From Mycobacterium persicum (GTDB lineage Bacteria; Actinomycetota; Actinomycetes; Mycobacteriales; Mycobacteriaceae): a stretch of 60,541 bases of DNA. The notes beneath the pieces are model-generated. The model worked only from the letters and a program-made list of their open reading frames with translations, made no database searches and was not told the DNA's origin. This document shows positions 1 to 8,834 of the stretch, piece after piece. Location of the stretch: contig NZ_MVIF01000026.1 in the NCBI RefSeq assembly GCF_002086675.1, positions 1 to 60,541 on the forward strand, read 5' to 3'. The position numbers and the translations under genes were made by a program. Position 1 is the stretch's first letter; each line of letters starts with the position of its first letter.

Positions 1-35
1 CGACGACGAACCCCCACCCTTTTAAGCGCGAGGGC

Positions 36-1088
36 CTACACCTCGTCCAACGGCCGGCGCAGCGATGTCTCACCGGCCTGCCACGACCGCATCAGGCAGT
101 CGGCCAACCGGTTTTCGAGGAGCTCGAACGCCCGCATCCCGAACACGATGTCCTGCTCGAGGTGTGGTTCTCGCTCGGCGAGATCGCCCACCACGTCGAT
201 GCGGACCACCTGTTCGTGTACCGCGTCCGCTTCCACGTGTTCGTGGTAGAAGGCGACACATTCCTCGGGTGCCTCCATCCGGCGCAGCGCCTCGACCATC
301 CGCCGAGAACCCGGTGGCGAGGTGATCTCCGTCGCCGCGAAGTGTCCGATTGCGGCGCCCCGCAACCGCCGGTGCAGCCCGAACAACGACATGATGTTGA
401 CCACCGCCAGTGATTCGGCGGGAACCACGTCGAGATACCCCAGGTAGGTCGAATCGAGTCCGGCCGCGTCCAGGAGGTCGGCGAAAAGCTGCTGGTGCAC
501 CCGCGGGCCATAACCGGCACCGTATTCGTCGAACTCGACGGCGACGAATGCCGCCTTGGCCTGACCGGTCAGGCGTGGAATTGCCCAGGCATGCGGATCA
601 CCCTCTTTGAGGTGATACAGCGATCGGTGTGCAAAATATTCACGCATCTGCCGCCATGTTCCGGTGTCGCGCAGGTAATACGACGGCCCAGTGCCGTCGA
701 CGGGCTCTATCGAGAGCTTGTCCATTTCGGCCACGGCGGTGTCGTGCGGCTCGATGGGGCCGACATCACGACGCACGCCCGTCAGGAAAGCCCGCTCGAA
801 TTCGGCACGTAGGTGCAGCAGCGCGGGATTCCACTCCCAAGTCGGATCCACTCCGGAAAAGCCGCGGTAGTGCAGCTCATAGCACATATACAAGGCCAGC
901 TGCAGATCGTGGCCGTAGGGATCGACGTCGCCCACCGAGGCGCCGATGCGGGTGAACTGGTCGCGGGGCGCCGGCCCGGTCAACGCGCGGCGCACGGCGA
1001 TCGACAGTGGTCCGTGTCCGGCCGGTAGGGACGGCTCGACGTCAGATGAGCGTCGCTGCTTGACGGGCCTGAAGGTGGTACGGGTCAC
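36..1088 (-). CDS. Iron-containing redox enzyme, haem-oxygenase-like fold
   Basis: The 350-residue protein resembles the actinobacterial iron-containing redox enzyme family (haem-oxygenase-like helical fold, often diiron). The C-terminal third carries a metal-ligand-rich stretch, HEHVEADAVHEQ near residues 285-296, and the middle has an acidic VEFDEYGAGYG segment near residue 187; both are typical of this family. The substrate cannot be told. Translation appears to start at GTG 1088. A GGTT-N15-GGGTAT element ends only 8 bases upstream, so the mRNA may be nearly leaderless and SigF-dependent. It stands alone on the minus strand, divergent from an acyltransferase. Confidence 0.75.
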   Translation of the reverse strand: MTRTTFRPVKQRRSSDVEPSLPAGHGPLSIAVRRALTGPAPRDQFTRIGASVGDVDPYGHDLQLALYMCYELHYRGFSGVDPTWEWNPALLHLRAEFERAFLTGVRRDVGPIEPHDTAVAEMDKLSIEPVDGTGPSYYLRDTGTWRQMREYFAHRSLYHLKEGDPHAWAIPRLTGQAKAAFVAVEFDEYGAGYGPRVHQQLFADLLDAAGLDSTYLGYLDVVPAESLAVVNIMSLFGLHRRLRGAAIGHFAATEITSPPGSRRMVEALRRMEAPEECVAFYHEHVEADAVHEQVVRIDVVGDLAEREPHLEQDIVFGMRAFELLENRLADCLMRSWQAGETSLRRPLDEV

Positions 1089-1403
1089 GCCCTTGAATAC
1101 CCCGGATCCGGTAACTCAACCTGCCGCGGTTCAACCGAGGATCGGCCGTAGCCGCCGCGGGCGGCTAATGCGATTTGACGACCCGGACAGATTTGCCGCG
1201 ATGCCGCCACGTGAATTGTGCTCCGGCAAGCCGTGATCTGAGCGAGATCGCCTGGATAATTTTCGTCCAACCCCATGTCTTCTATTGCCGATATGTAAGG
1301 ACTAAACTCCTTGCATGCGCTGCGGGGGCGGCGCCGGCCAGGGTCTAACACAAGGCCCACTTCACATCCATTCCAGACACTCAGAGTGCCGGGGGGTTCG
1401 TCT
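1089..1403. other. Intergenic region between divergent genes
   Basis: This 315-bp gap holds the SigF-like promoter of the minus-strand gene. At 1149-1167 it also has a compact perfect inverted repeat, TAGCCGCC and GGCGGCTA around GCG, which could be an operator or hairpin. I see no gene and no clear promoter for the plus-strand acyltransferase. Confidence 0.5.
1097..1121 (-). promoter_or_regulatory. SigF-like promoter (variant -35)
   Basis: On the minus strand GGTT is followed after 15 bases by GGGTAT, 8 bases before the GTG start at 1088. The -10 matches the SigF consensus; the -35 is GGTTG instead of GGTTT. Its layout is almost the same as the element before cheB. Confidence 0.5.
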
Positions 1404-2465
1404 ATGCCCGCGAGGACCAATGTCATTGCATTGCAACCGAATCGACAACGTTTAGCGACACGGAATCAGGCTGGCCGCCAAAGCAGCCGGCACACGGCAT
1501 TGCGGCCCACGCTTGCGCCGCCCAATTCCAAGGCCACTCAACGGCGGGCGGCCGCCGTCATCCGAGACCTCGATCAGAAGCGCGCCTTCGGAGCCAGGGT
1601 GCCCGGGGCCCAGGCGCCGGCCAACGAGCTCGCCCAACGGGTCGCCGCCGTTGCCCAATTCCTGCGCAAGCGACTGACCGGGGACTATCGCGTCGACGAG
1701 TTCGGCTTCGACCCCCACTTCACCGACGCACTGGTACGGCCGTTGTTGCGGTTCTTTTCGCGGTCGTGGTTCCGGGTCGAGGTCAGCGGGATCGAAAATC
1801 TGCCCGACAAGGGCCCGGCACTGGTGGTCTCCAACCACGGCGGGGTGTTGCCGGTCGATGCGCTGATGATCTCGACGGCGGTGCACGAACACCATCCCGC
1901 GCACCGAAACCTGCGAGCGTTGGCCGCCGATTTGTGTTTCGACGTGCCGGTCATCGGCGAGGTTGCCCGCAAGGCCGGTCACACGCTGGCCTGTCCCACC
2001 GATGCTCATCGGCTGCTGGCGGCCGGCGAACTCGCCGTGGTGTTTCCCGAGGGATACAAGGGCTTGGGCAAGTGCTTCAAGGACCGCTACAAGCTGCGCC
2101 GTTTCGGCCGCGGCGGCTTCGTGTCGGCCGCGGTGCGCGCCAAAGCGCCGATCATCCCGTGCGCGGTGGTGGGTTCGGAGGAGATCTATCCAATGCTGGG
2201 CGATGTCAAGCCCTTGGCGAGGCTGTTGGGCCTGCCGTACTTCCCGATCACCCCGTTGTTCCCGTGGGCCGGAACGGCCGGGCTGATACCGCTGCCGTCC
2301 AAGTGGCACATCGCATTCGGCCGGCCGATCGGCACCGCCGACTACGACCGCGCCGATGCCGACGACCCCACCGTCACATTCGAACTGACCGACCACGTAC
2401 GGGAGACCATCCAGCAGATGCTGTACAGCCTGTTGATCCGCCGCCGCAACGTCTTCTTCGGCTAG
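1404..2465 (+). CDS. Lysophospholipid acyltransferase family protein
   Basis: Predicted membrane-associated glycerol-phosphate/lysophospholipid acyltransferase (PlsC-like superfamily). The protein has a SNHGGVLPVDALM block, a variant of the NHx4-6D catalytic motif with a longer spacing, and an FPEGYKGLGK block corresponding to the FPEG substrate-binding motif. A basic, low-complexity N-terminal 90 residues precede the domain. ATG 1404 is chosen over an upstream in-frame TTG at 1311 because a G-rich Shine-Dalgarno-like run (1391-1396) lies just before it. Its stop overlaps the convergent stop of the PP2C gene by 4 bases. Confidence 0.8.
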   Translation: MPARTNVIALQPNRQRLATRNQAGRQSSRHTALRPTLAPPNSKATQRRAAAVIRDLDQKRAFGARVPGAQAPANELAQRVAAVAQFLRKRLTGDYRVDEFGFDPHFTDALVRPLLRFFSRSWFRVEVSGIENLPDKGPALVVSNHGGVLPVDALMISTAVHEHHPAHRNLRALAADLCFDVPVIGEVARKAGHTLACPTDAHRLLAAGELAVVFPEGYKGLGKCFKDRYKLRRFGRGGFVSAAVRAKAPIIPCAVVGSEEIYPMLGDVKPLARLLGLPYFPITPLFPWAGTAGLIPLPSKWHIAFGRPIGTADYDRADADDPTVTFELTDHVRETIQQMLYSLLIRRRNVFFG

Positions 2466-4666
2466 CGAGGCAGCCGAAACAGCATCTCGATGGCAGTCCC
2501 GCCCGGGCTGTTGTCGATTTCCACGGCGTCACACAGGGCGTTGATCAGCGTCAGGCCCCGCCCGCCGTTGCCCGGATCGGCCGCCGGTGTCTTCCACGAC
2601 CCGGAGTCGACGACCCGCGCCTGCACCGCTTCGTCGACGGCTCTCACATCGACCAGCATGGTCCCGACGCGGTGCCCGCGGTATGCGTGCTCGATGCAAT
2701 TGGTACAGGCCTCGCTGATCACGAGCACGATGTCGCCGGCCCGTTCGTCGGAGACGTCGGCGGCTCGCAGCCACCACGCCAGCTGGCGCCGGATGCCCGC
2801 CAATTGATCTGGGGTAGCACTGGTTTCGATGCGTAGCGGCCCGTGTGGATGCCGGTATGCCACCATTGCGACGTCGTCGTCGTATCCTGCGGCCGGCGCC
2901 AATCGGCCCAGCACGGCATCGGCGACGGCATCGACCGGCAACATCATCGACGCTGCCAACACGTCGGCGACGCGTCCCAGGCCTTCGTCGATCGACTCGT
3001 ACTTGCGCTCGACCAGGCCGTCGGTGAACAGCATCAGCGTCGAGCCGGGCAGCAATTCCTGGGAAGCCTCCGGGCGCGGCTGCGTTCGCCGGACCGCCAA
3101 CGGCACCGAGCGGGCGTCGGTCAACAACGTGGTCCCGCGGCCGGGCTCGGCAAGCACCGCGGGCATGTGCCCGGCGTTGCTGTAGTCGAGGATCCCGGAT
3201 TTGGTGTCCAGGATCGCCAGAAACACAGTGGTGCAGTAGGCATCCGGAATCAGCGACGCGGCCGCGTCGAGTTGTTCGAGCAACAGTGCGGGTTGCGCGC
3301 CGGTGAGTAACAGCGCGCGCGCCGAGCTGCGCAGCTGGCCCATGATCGCGGCGGCTGGCAACCCGCGGCCCACGCAGTCGCCGACGACAATGCCGATGCG
3401 GTGGTCGTCCAGTGCCAGCACGTCGTACCAGTCGCCGCCGATCTCCAACGGCGGCACGGCGGGTTCGTAGCGGACCGCGAAGCCCGGCGGCGGCTTTACC
3501 GGGGGCAGCATGGCCCGCTGCAGGGTCAACGATGTCTCACGGGCGCTCTCGAATTGCCGGACATGGCCGATGGCCAGGCTCAGGTGACCGATGAGCACCG
3601 TGACCAGCAGCCGATCCTCGGCGGTCACCCAGCGCGGCACCCGCAACTCGAGCCACAGCGCGACGTCGGCGGCACCCGACAGCACCGCGACCAGTCCCCG
3701 GGCTTTGCCCGGAGTGTCGGGCCACTCGATAGTTCTCGCCGTCAGCGGCAGTTGTTGGCGTGCCTCCTCAAACGTCTGGCGCAGCATCGGATCCATTCTG
3801 CGCCAAGACTTTTCGGATGGCTCCCCGGCGACCTGGACGGTCGGTTCACCGTCGCCGGGAGGCCATATGACGGCAACCACGCGTTGCACGTCGACCGCGC
3901 TGCGGCATTCGTCGAGGGTGATGGACAGCACCTCGGCCATGCTCTTGGCCACACCGACCGACGTGGCCAGCCGCAGCACCGCGCTTTCCCTTGCGGCGAA
4001 AGCTCGTTCGGCGGTGATGTCGCGCACCGTGCCCACGTACACGTCGCGGTCCGCGACCGCGCCCCGAACGGCGTTGATACTGACTGTCACCCAGACCAGA
4101 TGGCCGTCGCGGTGCCGGATCGGCGTCTCGTACTCGGCAAAGCCGTCCCGCCGGACCCGCTGCTGTTGCTGGGCCGCGCTTTTCTTGTCGAGCAGCCACG
4201 GATGCGGCCACCGGTACGGCAAACCTTCCGGGGGATAGCCGATGATCTCGGCGAACGCGCTGTTCATCTCGATCACGGCGCCGTCGTGGTCGGCGACGAA
4301 GAATCCTTCCTGCAACGAGTTCACCAGCGCGTTGCGGAAGGTGTCGCGGTGGGCGAGATCCTCGGCCCGGGCCCGCTGCTGCTCGTAACGCCTGGTGCCG
4401 TCAAGGAATCCGCGGGTGGCGATGTCGAGGGCTGCCAGGGTCTGCAGCAGGAACTCCAGCGCGATCGGCCGGCCCGACGCGGCGTCTGCCGAGAGCTCGT
4501 CGAGCAACCGGAAGTGGTTCTCGATGATGTCGAGCATGCTGATGCGTTCCGCTAAGGCCCGGCGTCCGAGCTCATGGCCGACGGCCAGGCTGTCCTCGTC
4601 GCGCTTGTCCAGGTAGGTACGCAGCGCGGCGAAATAACGGGCGCGAAAGTCGTCGGTGTAGGTCAT
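2462..4666 (-). CDS. PAS/GAF-containing PP2C (SpoIIE) phosphatase with C-terminal ATPase, RsbU-type
   Basis: A 734-residue multidomain signalling protein. Residues 1-90 form a helical segment like the RsbU N-terminal (RsbT-binding) domain. A PAS domain (about 107-220) and a GAF-like domain (about 225-375) follow. The SpoIIE/PP2C phosphatase (about 390-595) shows GGDWYDV, GDCVGRG, NAGHMPAV, FTDGL and DDDVAMVAY. A C-terminal HATPase/RsbW-like domain (about 600-734) shows SEACTNCIEHAY and GGRGLTL. It is last in the rsbR-S-T-X operon and its ATG overlaps the stop of the RsbX-like gene. The inferred role is RsbT-activated dephosphorylation of an anti-anti-sigma factor such as RsfB. It resembles Rv1364c in domain content but lacks a terminal STAS domain. 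Confidence 0.85.
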   Translation of the reverse strand: MTYTDDFRARYFAALRTYLDKRDEDSLAVGHELGRRALAERISMLDIIENHFRLLDELSADAASGRPIALEFLLQTLAALDIATRGFLDGTRRYEQQRARAEDLAHRDTFRNALVNSLQEGFFVADHDGAVIEMNSAFAEIIGYPPEGLPYRWPHPWLLDKKSAAQQQQRVRRDGFAEYETPIRHRDGHLVWVTVSINAVRGAVADRDVYVGTVRDITAERAFAARESAVLRLATSVGVAKSMAEVLSITLDECRSAVDVQRVVAVIWPPGDGEPTVQVAGEPSEKSWRRMDPMLRQTFEEARQQLPLTARTIEWPDTPGKARGLVAVLSGAADVALWLELRVPRWVTAEDRLLVTVLIGHLSLAIGHVRQFESARETSLTLQRAMLPPVKPPPGFAVRYEPAVPPLEIGGDWYDVLALDDHRIGIVVGDCVGRGLPAAAIMGQLRSSARALLLTGAQPALLLEQLDAAASLIPDAYCTTVFLAILDTKSGILDYSNAGHMPAVLAEPGRGTTLLTDARSVPLAVRRTQPRPEASQELLPGSTLMLFTDGLVERKYESIDEGLGRVADVLAASMMLPVDAVADAVLGRLAPAAGYDDDVAMVAYRHPHGPLRIETSATPDQLAGIRRQLAWWLRAADVSDERAGDIVLVISEACTNCIEHAYRGHRVGTMLVDVRAVDEAVQARVVDSGSWKTPAADPGNGGRGLTLINALCDAVEIDNSPGGTAIEMLFRLPR

Positions 4667-5289
4667 GTCGAGATGCCCCGGTGACGCGCGGCGAGCACCA
4701 TCGCGTCGTCAGTGTCCTTGGCGTGCTTGACCAGTATCTGCTCGGCGATGGCGGTGGCGGAAGCAGCGAAGTCGATGTGGTCCAGGTGGTCGTCGGTGAT
4801 GCCGTCGCTGGCGACGACCAGCAGGTCACCGGCGCGGATCGGCACCACCTTGGCCGGCGTGACCTCCGGTACCCGGTAGCCGACGATGCCGGCGGTCAGC
4901 CGCACGCTGGAACTGATCCGGACCCCGCTGATCGCCTTGGCGACCAGGTTGGCGGCCACGTTTCCCACGCCCGTCCAGCACAGCCCGCCGGCGGAGAAGT
5001 CGATTCTGGCCAGGGTCATCGCGACCCCCCGGGTGCCGTACAGCATGCGGTGGCAGAGCTGGATCAGCACCTCGAGACGTTCGTCGCGGGCGTCGTCGAG
5101 CACCTTGACGGCGATCCGTGCGGCCCGGGCGGCCTCCGGGCCGTGTCCAAGTCCGTCGAGGACACCGAACAGCGCCGCGTCACCGCCGATCTGGACCGCG
5201 ATCGGCAGGTCGCCGCAGGTGTGCTCGCCCGGCCGCGGCCGGCCCGCGACCGCCCACTCGATCGGCCCGAACCGGCCGTTATCGCGCAC
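4663..5289 (-). CDS. rsbX: RsbX-like PP2C/SpoIIE phosphatase
   Basis: A 208-residue single-domain phosphatase with the metal-binding DGLGHGPEAA motif near residue 43 and a C-terminal ASDGITDDH plus DTDDAMVLAAR pair, as in PP2C/RsbX proteins. In stressosome systems RsbX removes phosphate from RsbR/RsbS and resets the complex. It starts at GTG 5289, overlaps the end of rsbT by 11 bases, and its stop overlaps the start of the next phosphatase (ATGA), so the operon is translationally coupled. Confidence 0.8.
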   Translation of the reverse strand: MRDNGRFGPIEWAVAGRPRPGEHTCGDLPIAVQIGGDAALFGVLDGLGHGPEAARAARIAVKVLDDARDERLEVLIQLCHRMLYGTRGVAMTLARIDFSAGGLCWTGVGNVAANLVAKAISGVRISSSVRLTAGIVGYRVPEVTPAKVVPIRAGDLLVVASDGITDDHLDHIDFAASATAIAEQILVKHAKDTDDAMVLAARHRGIST

Positions 5290-5692
5290 GGGGCGGAACC
5301 CATTTCCACATTTCGACGATCGTTCCGCGACCCACCGCCGACTCGACGATCAGCCGGTCCATCAGGCGCCGCGCGCCCGGCAAGCCCATGCCCAGCCCGC
5401 GGCCGGTGGAGTAGCCGTCCTCCATCGCACGATCGACGTCCGCGATGCCCGGCCCCTCGTCCTCGGCGCGCACCACCAGCGCCTTGCGGCCCTCGCGCTC
5501 GGCCACCGCGACCCGGACCTCGCCCCGGCCGGCGTAGCTGGTGATGTTGCGGGCGATTTCGGAGATCGCGGTGGCGATCATGGTGACATCGGTCAGCGAG
5601 AACCCCAGCTCACTGGCGAGCTGATGTCCCGCGTGGCGAGCAGCGACGATGTCGTCGGGGTGGTCCACCTCGACGACGATGTCATCCGTCAC
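5279..5692 (-). CDS. rsbT: RsbT-like serine kinase / switch protein
   Basis: This 137-residue GHKL ATPase has an N-box-like ISEIARNITSYA, DEGPGI (G1) and GRGLGMGLPGARRLMD (G2). Size and motifs match RsbT, which phosphorylates RsbS/RsbR in the stressosome and then leaves it to activate RsbU. It starts at GTG 5692 inside the end of rsbS (11-base overlap) and runs into the RsbX-like gene, the order seen in known rsbRST modules. Confidence 0.88.
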   Translation of the reverse strand: MTDDIVVEVDHPDDIVAARHAGHQLASELGFSLTDVTMIATAISEIARNITSYAGRGEVRVAVAEREGRKALVVRAEDEGPGIADVDRAMEDGYSTGRGLGMGLPGARRLMDRLIVESAVGRGTIVEMWKWVPPRAR

Positions 5693-6071
5693 TGCCGGGC
5701 CCGATCATCGGCTTTTCCAGGCCCAACTTGCGGTTCAGCAGCGCCAGGCCTTCCTCCAAGTCGAGCGCGGTGTGCATATCGTCGAAGGCCAGCCCCAGCT
5801 GCACCATCGCGAAGGCCACCTCCGGGCGCAGGCCCACGATCACCGTCTCGGCGCCACGCAGCCGGATCATCCGGGCGATCGTCTGCAGGGACCGGGCGGC
5901 AAACGAATCCAGCACCTCCACGGCGGTGACGTCGACGATGATGCCCTGGGCGCGGAATTCGGTGACGCGGTCCATCAGACGCTGCCGGAAGAGCTCGGTT
6001 TCGGAGTCGGTGAGCGCCGAGCGCACCGTCGCAATGAGAATCGGTCCCAGCTTCAGAATGGGTACCGGCAT
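5682..6071 (-). CDS. rsbS: RsbS-like STAS scaffold protein
   Basis: A 129-residue stand-alone STAS protein. The region VDVTAVEVLDSFAARSL carries the conserved serine (LDSF) that RsbT phosphorylates in RsbS. The length and its place between rsbR and rsbT support RsbS. It is expected to form the stressosome core with RsbR. The start ATG 6071 lies 31 bases after the rsbR stop. Confidence 0.88.
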   Translation of the reverse strand: MPVPILKLGPILIATVRSALTDSETELFRQRLMDRVTEFRAQGIIVDVTAVEVLDSFAARSLQTIARMIRLRGAETVIVGLRPEVAFAMVQLGLAFDDMHTALDLEEGLALLNRKLGLEKPMIGPGSDG

Positions 6072-6101
6072 GGGCTGACCTTTGATGAGTGCCTACCCGG
6101 T

Positions 6102-7007
6102 CTAGTCGCCGGTGCGGGTGACTTCGTAGCCCAGCAGCCGCTCGGCTTCCTCGATACCGCCCTGTAGGTCGCCGACGGCGTTCATCTTCGACAGGTCCAG
6201 CCCGATTGTGACCAGGGTCAAAGCGATTTCGGAGGACAGGCCGGTGATGATCACGCTGGCGCCCATCAACCCGGAGGCGTCCACCGTTTGCACCAGGTGG
6301 TTGGCCACCGTCGAATCGATGGTCGGTACCCCGGTGATGTCGATGACCACGACCTTGGCGCGGTTGGCCCGGATGGCGCGCAGCAGCTGCTCGGTGACCT
6401 GGCGGGCGCGCTGGCTGTCCAGCACGCCGATGATCGGCAGAATCAGCAGCTGCTCGCGCACCTGCAGCACCGGCGTCGACAGCTCGCGGATGGCCTCCTG
6501 CTGCTGGCGGATGATGCGTTCACGTTCCTGCACGAAGCTGACCGCCACGGTGTTGGCGATCCGGTTGGCCGCCGGCTCGTAGGCGTCCAGCACCTGGTTG
6601 AGCATCTCGAAGTCGGTCTGGTACTTCTCGAACAGTGACCGGGCGAGCACATCGCGCAGCAGCAGCACGATGCCAACGACCTCGTCGGTCTCCACGCCCC
6701 GGGGAATGATGCGTTCCGACAGGTCGCGGGCATAATCCTGCAGCGCCTCGACGCTGCCGGTCTCGAGCACCTCGACGTAGTTGTCGTAGACGGCGGTCGC
6801 CTCGGAGAAAATCTCCTCCGGCGTCATCGCGGTGAGCAGCTCGGCCGCGGTGATCCGGCGCGCCCACTCCTCGCGCAACCCGGTCCGGTTCTGCCGCAGA
6901 TGCTGCACCAGCTGTGGCAGCAAACCATCGCTGGAGACCGTCTGCGGGACGGTATTGGTGTTCGAAGTGTTCGAAGTAGTCGTGAGCTCCATCGGCAAGT
7001 CTGACAT
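6102..7007 (-). CDS. rsbR: RsbR-type stressosome sensor (RsbRD N-domain + STAS)
   Basis: The 301-residue protein has a helical N-terminal RsbRD-like sensory domain (about 30-180), a linker with EREREIIRQQQEAI-type coiled-coil character, and a C-terminal STAS domain (about 185-290). The VDITGVPTIDSTVANHL segment holds the Ser/Thr phosphorylation region. It is the first gene of the stressosome operon and lies divergent from rsfB. The N-domain is not a globin or PAS, so the signal sensed is unknown. Confidence 0.85.
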   Translation of the reverse strand: MSDLPMELTTTSNTSNTNTVPQTVSSDGLLPQLVQHLRQNRTGLREEWARRITAAELLTAMTPEEIFSEATAVYDNYVEVLETGSVEALQDYARDLSERIIPRGVETDEVVGIVLLLRDVLARSLFEKYQTDFEMLNQVLDAYEPAANRIANTVAVSFVQERERIIRQQQEAIRELSTPVLQVREQLLILPIIGVLDSQRARQVTEQLLRAIRANRAKVVVIDITGVPTIDSTVANHLVQTVDASGLMGASVIITGLSSEIALTLVTIGLDLSKMNAVGDLQGGIEEAERLLGYEVTRTGD

Positions 7008-7168
7008 CTGGCCTCCCCAAGTGCCATGTCGCGCCCCGAAGGGCGCAGCTCATATGGGGAGACTAGCCTGGGGCGCGCCGCATAACGCGTCAAGGTCTTC
7101 TTCTTCTCGCAGTTCGGGAGGCGGGTTAGGCTTGCAGTACCCCCACGGCTTTGGACAAAGGACCGCCA

Positions 7169-7537
7169 TTGTCAGCTCCTGATTCGATCACCGCCGAGGT
7201 CACGGACCACGACGGGGTCGCTGTGCTCAGTATCGGTGGCGAAATCGACCTGGTCACCGCTCCGGCCATGGAAGAAGCCATCGGCGGCGTGGTCGCCGAA
7301 AATCCGACGGCATTGATCATCGATCTGTCCGGCGTGGAGTTCCTCGGCTCGGTGGGGCTCAAGATCCTCGCGGCGACCTACGAGAAACTCGGCGGTGCGG
7401 CCGAATTCGGAGTGGTCGCGCGAGGCCCGGCGACCAGACGGCCGATCCACCTGACCGGCCTGGACAAAACCTTCCCGCTATATCCGACGCTGGACGAGGC
7501 ATTGACCGGCGTGCGGGACGGCAGGCTGAACCGCTAA
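7169..7537 (+). CDS. rsfB: Anti-anti-sigma factor RsfB (STAS)
   Basis: A 122-residue STAS protein closely matching the pattern I recall for M. tuberculosis RsfB (Rv3687c): start MSAPDSIT, core VLSIGGEIDLVTA, and the phospho-acceptor region LIIDLSGVEFLGSVGLK. RsfB binds the anti-sigma factor UsfX/RsbW and releases SigF. TTG 7169 is chosen because AAAGGA (7157-7162) lies 6 bases upstream and the resulting N-terminus matches the family; an earlier TTG at 7151 lacks a site. It is divergent from the stressosome operon, whose terminal phosphatase is the natural candidate for activating it. Confidence 0.9.
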   Translation: MSAPDSITAEVTDHDGVAVLSIGGEIDLVTAPAMEEAIGGVVAENPTALIIDLSGVEFLGSVGLKILAATYEKLGGAAEFGVVARGPATRRPIHLTGLDKTFPLYPTLDEALTGVRDGRLNR

Positions 7538-7554
7538 CACATCACGTTTTCGTC

Positions 7555-7574
7555 ACGATCGAGATAACGATCGT
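7555..7574. repeat. Short inverted repeat downstream of rsfB
   Basis: ACGATCG and CGATCGT form 7-base arms around AGATAA, 18 bases after the rsfB stop. It could be a weak hairpin or a protein-binding site. There is no U-run, so a terminator role is uncertain. Confidence 0.35.
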
Positions 7575-7795
7575 CTAAGAACTCGTCTTCACTTCTGAGA
7601 ATTTGGCCGTTCCTTAACACAACGGGTCACACCAGTGCGCAACCGTCACGGCAACGACGGTTGCCGCCGCAGGCGCATGTTCGTCCTGGGCGAACGGCGC
7701 CCGGCGGCTGCTTTTCCTTCCGCTACTTTGGCTTTCGGGGATTCGGGAGCCTCCATGATCGGTTTGCTCATGCGAATCATGTGAAGGAATACGTC

Positions 7796-8194
7796 ATGAA
7801 ATTCAGCAGTATCGTCGCGCGTCGGCGCGTCGCCGGGGTCAGCGTCGGTTGCCTGCTCGGGGGGCTGGCCATCGGGGTCGTGGCCGCGCCGTCGGCGGTG
7901 GCCGCACCCGACTGCAGTCCGGAAGGCGTCCACGCCACCATTTCGTCGGTGACCGGCTCGGCGCAGCAGTACCTCGCCGCGCATCCGGGTGCCAACCAGG
8001 TCGTCATGGCCGCCTACGGGCAGCCGCGAGGCGAGGCGGCCGCCAACATTCGCAACTACTTCACCGCGCACCCCAACGAGTACTACGACCTGCGCGGGAT
8101 TCTGGCGCCGATCGGCGACACCGAGCGCCAGTGCAATGTGACGGCCCTGCCCTCGCATCTGGAGTCGGCCTACCACGAGTTCATGGCGGGCTGA
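7796..8194 (+). CDS. Secreted hemophore-related protein
   Basis: A 132-residue exported protein. Residues 1-37 form a signal peptide (basic start, hydrophobic core, cleavage after AVAAPSAVAA). The mature helical domain has two cysteines (PDCSPEG and ERQCNV), likely paired, as in the mycobacterial hemophore family that includes Rv0203, which carries haem outside the membrane. The ATG at 7796 has AAGGA (7784-7788) 7 bases upstream; the longer in-frame reading from 7661 lacks this. It is single, followed by a strong hairpin. Confidence 0.8.
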   Translation: MKFSSIVARRRVAGVSVGCLLGGLAIGVVAAPSAVAAPDCSPEGVHATISSVTGSAQQYLAAHPGANQVVMAAYGQPRGEAAANIRNYFTAHPNEYYDLRGILAPIGDTERQCNVTALPSHLESAYHEFMAG

Positions 8195-8211
8195 CGCGGC
8201 GCCGGCAGCCG

Positions 8212-8245
8212 GAACGACCCGCCCCGACGATGTGGCGGGTCGTTC
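8212..8245 (+). terminator. Hairpin terminator after the hemophore gene
   Basis: GAACGACCCGCC (8212-8223) pairs perfectly with GGCGGGTCGTTC (8234-8245) across a 10-base loop, 18 bases after the stop. A U-tract is lacking, as in many mycobacterial terminators. Confidence 0.6.
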
Positions 8246-8299
8246 GGCTTCGGCCGGGCAAGCCGGTGGAAAATCGCCGTCCGGGTCTCGTCGAATGCG

Positions 8300-8821
8300 A
8301 TGATCACCGGCATGGATGTCGACCATCCGGACCGGGACCAGCGCTTGGATCAGCGCAGACGCGGGGAGACCGAACTCCAACGGCTCGACCGCAATTGGAA
8401 CAGCCTGCTGCAGGAGCTGCGGGTGGTCCAGACCGGTGTTCAGCTGCTCACCGGCTTCCTGCTGACGCTGCCGTTCCAGCAGCGCTTCGACACCTTGACG
8501 CTGCACGGTGTGTATCTGGCCACGGTGGGATGTTCGGTGGCCGCGACGGTGCTGCTGATCGCCCCGGTGGGCATGCACCGGCTGCTGTTTCGGCGGCACC
8601 GCCTGGTGGTTCTGGTGTCGGCGGCGCCCCGGTGCGCCTACGCCGGTTTGGTGCTGCTAGGCCTGGCGTTGACCGGGGTGACGGTCATCATCTTCGACGC
8701 GGTGTCCGGGGTGACCGCCGGCATCGTCGCCGGGGCCTGCGCGTTGGCGCTGTTCGCGGTTTTCTGGGTGCTGGTTCCGCTGTTGCTGCGCACCCGCGAC
8801 GTGCACCCGCCGGACTACTGA
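8300..8821 (+). CDS. DUF6328 family membrane protein
   Basis: A 173-residue protein with a charged N-terminus (ETELQRLDRNWNSLLQELR) and four predicted transmembrane helices (about 50-72, 75-97, 113-137, 142-167). The LQELRVVQTGVQLLTGFLLTL signature is typical of DUF6328. Function unknown. ATG 8300 and ATG 8312 are both possible starts; neither has a clear ribosome binding site. Confidence 0.7.
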   Translation: MITGMDVDHPDRDQRLDQRRRGETELQRLDRNWNSLLQELRVVQTGVQLLTGFLLTLPFQQRFDTLTLHGVYLATVGCSVAATVLLIAPVGMHRLLFRRHRLVVLVSAAPRCAYAGLVLLGLALTGVTVIIFDAVSGVTAGIVAGACALALFAVFWVLVPLLLRTRDVHPPDY

Positions 8822-8834
8822 CCCGCCGAGCCCC

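Noticed and set aside
3401..4555. A 384-codon plus-strand frame opposite the PP2C gene
   Set aside because: Shadow of the well-supported phosphatase; composition is Arg/His/Gln-rich and no domain is visible.
7138..7162. SigF-like box before the stressosome operon
   Set aside because: TACCC is present at 7138 but no matching AAAC lies at 15-17 bases, so I do not claim SigF control of rsbR or rsfB.
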